A DNA stretch of 64,000 nucleotides from Candidatus Scalindua japonica. GTDB taxonomy: Bacteria; Planctomycetota; Brocadiia; Brocadiales; Scalinduaceae. The stretch covers positions 1 to 64,000 of the forward strand of contig NZ_BAOS01000007.1 of assembly GCF_002443295.1 (NCBI RefSeq), read 5' to 3'. Shown here piece after piece: positions 59,976-64,000 of this stretch; position 1 is the stretch's first letter; each line of letters opens with the position of its first letter. The position numbers and the translations under genes were made by a program. A model generated the notes under the pieces. It was not told the DNA's origin. It did no database searches and saw only the letters and a program-made list of their open reading frames with translations.

Positions 59976-62900
59976 TCAAGGATTATGCTTTTTGTGACTA
60001 TCGAAACTATCTTTAATTATCAGCTTTGTCATCTGCATCCATTCGCTGACTAATTTTTTTATTGTAATGTGCCGATATTTATTCCTGGAATATCTAGCAA
60101 TCAATACAAGATGATCTTTTCTCATTCTTACTATCAAATCCAATAAATAAAGACGATCATGGCCAGGTGATTCAAAAATATGGGTTTCAACATTTTTAAT
60201 ATTCGAAGTATTGATCTCAGGCTGATAATTCAAGCGAACAGGCCCAATCTCATGAGCATAAGGCAGCAATCCCTGGTTCGAAAGGATTTCATAGGTCACA
60301 CCTCCCATCGGTATTTGCCGATATTTTTCCTTAAAATCCTGAATAAGCCCCCTAACCGATGTTTCTTGTTCAAACGCTAAAGAGATAGGAACATCTCCGG
60401 CAAACCATCCCATAGCATTATGATATTGTCCATTCAAGCCTGTGTCTCTGCGGTGGAGACGATGAGTAATTACGAGCTTTTTCTGTTTCGACCACTTAGA
60501 CAGACAGTGATATAGCCCCACAGACAGATAATCAAAAAAACTACTTTTTTGCCTTGAATCCTCGACACCTAATTCAGCAAATGAATATCTGGCGCTATAT
60601 TCTTTCTCTGAAGCAATATTATTAGGCCCATTGTTAAAATCAACGGGGAATTTCCTCTGTATACCTTCTATTCGTTTACTCCAAAACTTTTCATGGTCTA
60701 CAATTACTCCATTTCTCTCTAACTGGAATAGTTCATCAACATATTTTGCATATTGACGATCTATCTCTCCAATATTCATTTCAGGATTTTGATAGAATTC
60801 AAATAACTCTTTACGCACTAACTCAATGGACGCACCATCGGCTATTAGATGATGTATGACAAAAATAACCTGATATTGCCCCTCCCCCAATGCAGCAACT
60901 CCACACGATAATAAAGGCGCAGTATGGATCTTTAACATTCTATTCAATTTCCGTTCAATATCTTTGAACCGTTTCCGCTTCGCATTATCATCAAGGTTTG
61001 ATACGTCTTCGTAAATAACAGAAGGTTCCGTGTTTTCCTGTTCATACTGTGTCCATTTTCCCTTCTCCAATAAGAAAGTATTTCGTAAGACTGCATGTTT
61101 GTTAACAACCCTCTGAAGGCTGTCTTTAAATCGCCCAATTTCAAACCCTTCATTAAAATGTGTTTTATAGCTTTGTACGATATACCAGACCGGGTCTGGA
61201 CCAAAACGGTCCAGAAATGATGTCTGCGATGGGGAAAGTCTTATACCTTTTGAAGTATTAATTTTATAATTTAATTCTTCAGCTAGCCGAATTGTTTGAG
61301 GACTAAGCTGGTTTGATTTATCTAAATGTTTCTCCCAAATATTTGCAAATTTTGACTCAATCTTACGGTGCTTTGTAAAATTAGGGTCTCCTATTTGAAT
61401 TGAAACTCCGTGAATGCCTTTTGTCATCTTATTCCCATCATATGGAGACAACATCGACTTTTCAAATTCTATATTCAAATAAGAACACAAGGATTTCATG
61501 GTCTTTTCAGGATTTCTGACAAGATCTTCATAACGTATTTCTGCCCATCTGTTTTGAGGTTTTGTTGATAGAAAAGACCGTATATTTGCATTCATCTCTC
61601 TCCACATCTTTTCCGAGAACAACCAGGGATCCTCTTTAATACCTAACATTTTATCAAACCGATTACGCACAAACGATTCCATAACCGCAAGAGGATGACG
61701 TACCAGATAGATGTAAAAAGGATTTTGACTAATCTCTTCTGCTCTTTCCAGTATTGACTTATCCATTGCATAAGAAGGAGATTTGTCCACAACATAACGG
61801 TCACCTGCAAGTTTTTGCAGGTATTGGTAACTTTCTGAAATAGTCAGGTTTTTCGTTTCTAACTCCTGCATTCTCTCCTTTGCCTTTTCTAAAGACAACC
61901 CTTCTAAATCCTTAATCGCCTCAATGAACCCTTCTCTGAAATATATTTGATTGCTTTTAGTCAGCAAACCTTTCCTTTTTTCCAATGTATCAAATGGCAA
62001 GAGATACAATTCCGGAGGAGCAAATAGTTTTGAATGCCCCATCATCATTACCCGTAGTAAGGTAGATCCGGATCTAGGAGTACTTAATATGTATATGAGA
62101 GGTTTTTCACGCTTTGCCCCATTGTCATTTGCTTTTTCCTGAATAGTTACAGGTTGTAATTGTGTCAGTTCCTTTTCCAGATAGCTTGTTAACTTTTCAA
62201 TAGTATTATATTCCAGTAATTCTCGTGGATATAGTTTCAATCCGTAATATGACTCTATTTCCTGCACAATCTGCATTCCAAGGATAGAATCTATTCCCAG
62301 ATCATGCAGATCTGCATCAGGATCAATCCTATCCATGTCAATATTCATAATTCCAGAGATAGTTTTCAGTAAAAACATACTGATATCTTCTTTCTTACCA
62401 GCCACGACATTCAACGTTTTCTCATTTTCACATTTTAAATCCCGGGCAACAGCGACCGTATCAGAGGTGATAATATTTTTTTCCGTATGCTGCACCTGTA
62501 GTAACTTATCTACCTTGTCCTTTTCACCATCAATAACAATAACTTGTGGTTGTTCTGAGACTAATGCGCTCTCAAATGCCTTTACCCCTTGTGCACTGTT
62601 TAGCACTCTTATCCCATATGAATTGAGCATCATCTGTTCTGCTTCAACGCTCAAAGCCATTCCACCCTCTTTCCATAACGGCCAATTGATAGATAGACTA
62701 ATCCCCTTCCTCTTACCTTCTGCCCTTAATAACTCCCTCGTCTCCACATAACTATCCATAAAGCTATTTCCGCTTGAATAATCACACTGCCCTATGTTCC
62801 CTATTACTGAAGAAAGTGAAGAAAATAATACAAAGAAATCTAAATCTTCGTCCTTTGTCACTTGATCAAGGTTTAGCAATCCATAAAGCTTCGGACTAAT

Positions 62901-64000
62901 GACATTCTCAAACGAATCTCGCTCTTTCTTTATAATTAATGTGTCATCAATTACCCCGGCACTGTGTATTACCCCATCAAGTTTCTTGAATCTTTCCCTG
63001 GTGGCCCTAATGACTCTTTCCATATCATCCGACTTGCATATATCTGATTGTACATATATAACTTCTCCTCCTGATTTCTCTATCTCTCTTATCTTCTCCT
63101 GCTTCTCTTTACTAAGATGGGACCTTCCGGTTAAGACTAACCTGGCTTGATATCTATCACCCAAATATTTTGCAAAGATTAAGCCAATGCCTCCGGTCCC
63201 GCCAGTGATCAAATACACACCTTTTTCTCTGAGAGGAATTTGTTTATCTCCTATATCTTCTTTGATATCTAATTCTGAAACCCTCCTGACAAATCGTTTA
63301 TTATTCTTGTATAATATTTCGGTTTGGTCATTATTCTCAACAGAATGCAACTCCCTGATTGCAATATTTAATACTTCTGTATCCGTCTCCTTACGATCAA
63401 CCTGGATTACTTTGAAATCATACCCCGGATGTTCCAGCTTTATTGTTTTCGCATATCCGGATACGGCAGCATCCTGTGGCTGGGTAATCTTTTTGGAACG
63501 GTGAAATAGATATAATACTCTTAATCCTTTCTCGAATTTAAGTCCAATAATCGCCTTGCTGAGATAAAATATTGAAAATAGACCTCTGTTAAGATCCTCT
63601 TTTATATCATCTTTGCATAATTCAGAAATGTCTACTGATAAATAGTTCCATAGATGAATAATACTGACTGGGCCGGGTTTTTGGCAACACGTCTCTTCCA
63701 ACAATCTCAGATAATCTCCCTGATTTTCAGGATTTATTTGATATTCAGTTTCAGAAAGCCTACTAAACCGGGGACCCGGACTTACATAAACCGCATCTTC
63801 CAAACTATCTATTTCATTTGTAACAGGTCCTGCATTATGGACACTCTCCTCTCCCTTCTGAAAAATGAGAACACTACCTGTTTCTCTTTTAACTTCAGAC
63901 CCTGTAAGATTTAATCTCTTCCATATTGGCTGGTAATATAAAATATTTCCATAACCGCTATTAAGTGGGACCGTATCGACTGTATCCTTAACTGATGATA
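59976..64000 (-). CDS. Type I polyketide/fatty-acid synthase C-terminal part: KR-ACP-sulfotransferase-condensation (5' end beyond window)
   Basis: The reading frame stays open to the window edge (it reads SVKDTVDTVPLNS at the start, then YYQPIWKRL), so the TTG at 63803 is not the start and the gene is longer. Residues counted from that TTG: ketoreductase with GGTGGIG at 201-207, K305, the Ser of FSSLSS and Y342 (QCDYSSGN). An ACP follows, with the phosphopantetheine Ser506 in DLGIDSILG. Next is a PAPS-dependent sulfotransferase (phosphate loop STPRSGSTLL at 574-583; VRHPLAVMESF). The C-terminal NRPS condensation-type domain has an intact HHLIADG at 984-990. Upstream modules are unseen. Trans AT, PfaD and a DUF6208-like protein follow in the same direction. 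Confidence 0.92.
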   Translation of the reverse strand, partial: SSVKDTVDTVPLNSGYGNILYYQPIWKRLNLTGSEVKRETGSVLIFQKGEESVHNAGPVTNEIDSLEDAVYVSPGPRFSRLSETEYQINPENQGDYLRLLEETCCQKPGPVSIIHLWNYLSVDISELCKDDIKEDLNRGLFSIFYLSKAIIGLKFEKGLRVLYLFHRSKKITQPQDAAVSGYAKTIKLEHPGYDFKVIQVDRKETDTEVLNIAIRELHSVENNDQTEILYKNNKRFVRRVSELDIKEDIGDKQIPLREKGVYLITGGTGGIGLIFAKYLGDRYQARLVLTGRSHLSKEKQEKIREIEKSGGEVIYVQSDICKSDDMERVIRATRERFKKLDGVIHSAGVIDDTLIIKKERDSFENVISPKLYGLLNLDQVTKDEDLDFFVLFSSLSSVIGNIGQCDYSSGNSFMDSYVETRELLRAEGKRKGISLSINWPLWKEGGMALSVEAEQMMLNSYGIRVLNSAQGVKAFESALVSEQPQVIVIDGEKDKVDKLLQVQHTEKNIITSDTVAVARDLKCENEKTLNVVAGKKEDISMFLLKTISGIMNIDMDRIDPDADLHDLGIDSILGMQIVQEIESYYGLKLYPRELLEYNTIEKLTSYLEKELTQLQPVTIQEKANDNGAKREKPLIYILSTPRSGSTLLRVMMMGHSKLFAPPELYLLPFDTLEKRKGLLTKSNQIYFREGFIEAIKDLEGLSLEKAKERMQELETKNLTISESYQYLQKLAGDRYVVDKSPSYAMDKSILERAEEISQNPFYIYLVRHPLAVMESFVRNRFDKMLGIKEDPWLFSEKMWREMNANIRSFLSTKPQNRWAEIRYEDLVRNPEKTMKSLCSYLNIEFEKSMLSPYDGNKMTKGIHGVSIQIGDPNFTKHRKIESKFANIWEKHLDKSNQLSPQTIRLAEELNYKINTSKGIRLSPSQTSFLDRFGPDPVWYIVQSYKTHFNEGFEIGRFKDSLQRVVNKHAVLRNTFLLEKGKWTQYEQENTEPSVIYEDVSNLDDNAKRKRFKDIERKLNRMLKIHTAPLLSCGVAALGEGQYQVIFVIHHLIADGASIELVRKELFEFYQNPEMNIGEIDRQYAKYVDELFQLERNGVIVDHEKFWSKRIEGIQRKFPVDFNNGPNNIASEKEYSARYSFAELGVEDSRQKSSFFDYLSVGLYHCLSKWSKQKKLVITHRLHRRDTGLNGQYHNAMGWFAGDVPISLAFEQETSVRGLIQDFKEKYRQIPMGGVTYEILSNQGLLPYAHEIGPVRLNYQPEINTSNIKNVETHIFESPGHDRLYLLDLIVRMRKDHLVLIARYSRNKYRHITIKKLVSEWMQMTKLIIKDSFDSHKKHNP

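Noticed and set aside
56368-64000. Ladderane lipid biosynthesis cluster
   Set aside because: The possible anammox affiliation makes it tempting, but nothing in these four genes is specific to ladderanes, and the synthase's upstream modules are unseen.
1-64000. CRISPR array or complete tRNA/rRNA gene
   Set aside because: No regularly spaced repeats with unique spacers were seen. The only tRNA-like sequence is the 3' fragment at 48286-48335. No rRNA sequence was recognised.

Overview
The window is about 39% GC by eye and is densely coded. It comes from a Gram-negative bacterium with an outer membrane: LptF/G and MsbA exporters, sugar-acid/heptose-type LPS kinases, MlaC, and lipoproteins. Several things fit an anaerobic planctomycete of the anammox group (Brocadiales, Scalindua-like): a decayed ATP-citrate lyase, a molybdopterin oxidoreductase, hemerythrin and Cys-rich PAS sensors, and a low-GC genome with a polyketide locus. 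That placement is an inference from overall character. No rRNA, hydrazine-synthase or other diagnostic gene lies in the window.

Layout. 1-4.3 kb: monomeric NADP isocitrate dehydrogenase, a rotted aclB/aclA remnant and a VapBC pair. 3.8-6 kb: a tightly overlapping pterin/folate operon (PTR1-like reductase, folB, folK, lipoprotein). 6.2-9.6 kb: an rRNA/tRNA pseudouridine synthase and a molybdopterin oxidoreductase fused to a heme-oxygenase-like domain. 9.8-12.7 kb on the plus strand: cysQ, an M48/PDZ lipoprotein protease and a K+ channel with RCK domains. 12.7-23.3 kb: glyoxalase-like protein, frameshifted bile-acid-type symporter, methyltransferase, phosphohexomutase, 5'-nucleotidase, then envelope genes (GT2 glycosyltransferase, a two-kinase LPS kinase, a flippase-like membrane protein). 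23.3-28 kb: clpB and dnaK. 28.4-32 kb: dapB, rhomboid protease, and an LptF/G permease with a large coiled-coil insertion. 32.1-34.8 kb on the plus strand: msbA and rfbD. 34.8-37.9 kb: transaldolase-like enzyme, YehS-like protein, short RecQ, DUF493 and an hsdR stump. 38.1-41 kb: uvrA. 41-46 kb: a broken vapBC with a poly-G tract, nadA, a LON-domain protein, an HDOD response regulator and mlaC.

46-51.7 kb is accessory and degenerate: long gene-poor stretches with perfect inverted repeats, a 3' tRNA fragment with direct repeats that looks like an integration scar, a complete IS1634-like element with a 6-bp target duplication, and fragments of a flavoprotein and of a response regulator. 51.7-56 kb holds a signalling cluster: a Cache/PAS histidine kinase, a bacteriohemerythrin and a PAS-LuxR regulator. 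A REP hairpin and a REP-transposase stump follow.

56.4-64 kb is the end of a polyketide/fatty-acid type assembly line on the minus strand: a giant synthase open to the window edge (KR-ACP-sulfotransferase-condensation domain), a DUF6208-like protein, a discrete malonyl-CoA acyltransferase and a PfaD-type enoyl reductase. The trans-acting AT and ER suggest that the upstream, unseen part of the synthase lacks one or both of these activities. The sulfotransferase followed by a condensation-type domain at the C terminus is the most unusual architecture seen. The other candidates for a second look are the molybdoenzyme/heme-oxygenase-like fusion, the LptF/G coiled-coil insertion, and palindromic repeats that encode peptide inserts in the LPS kinase.
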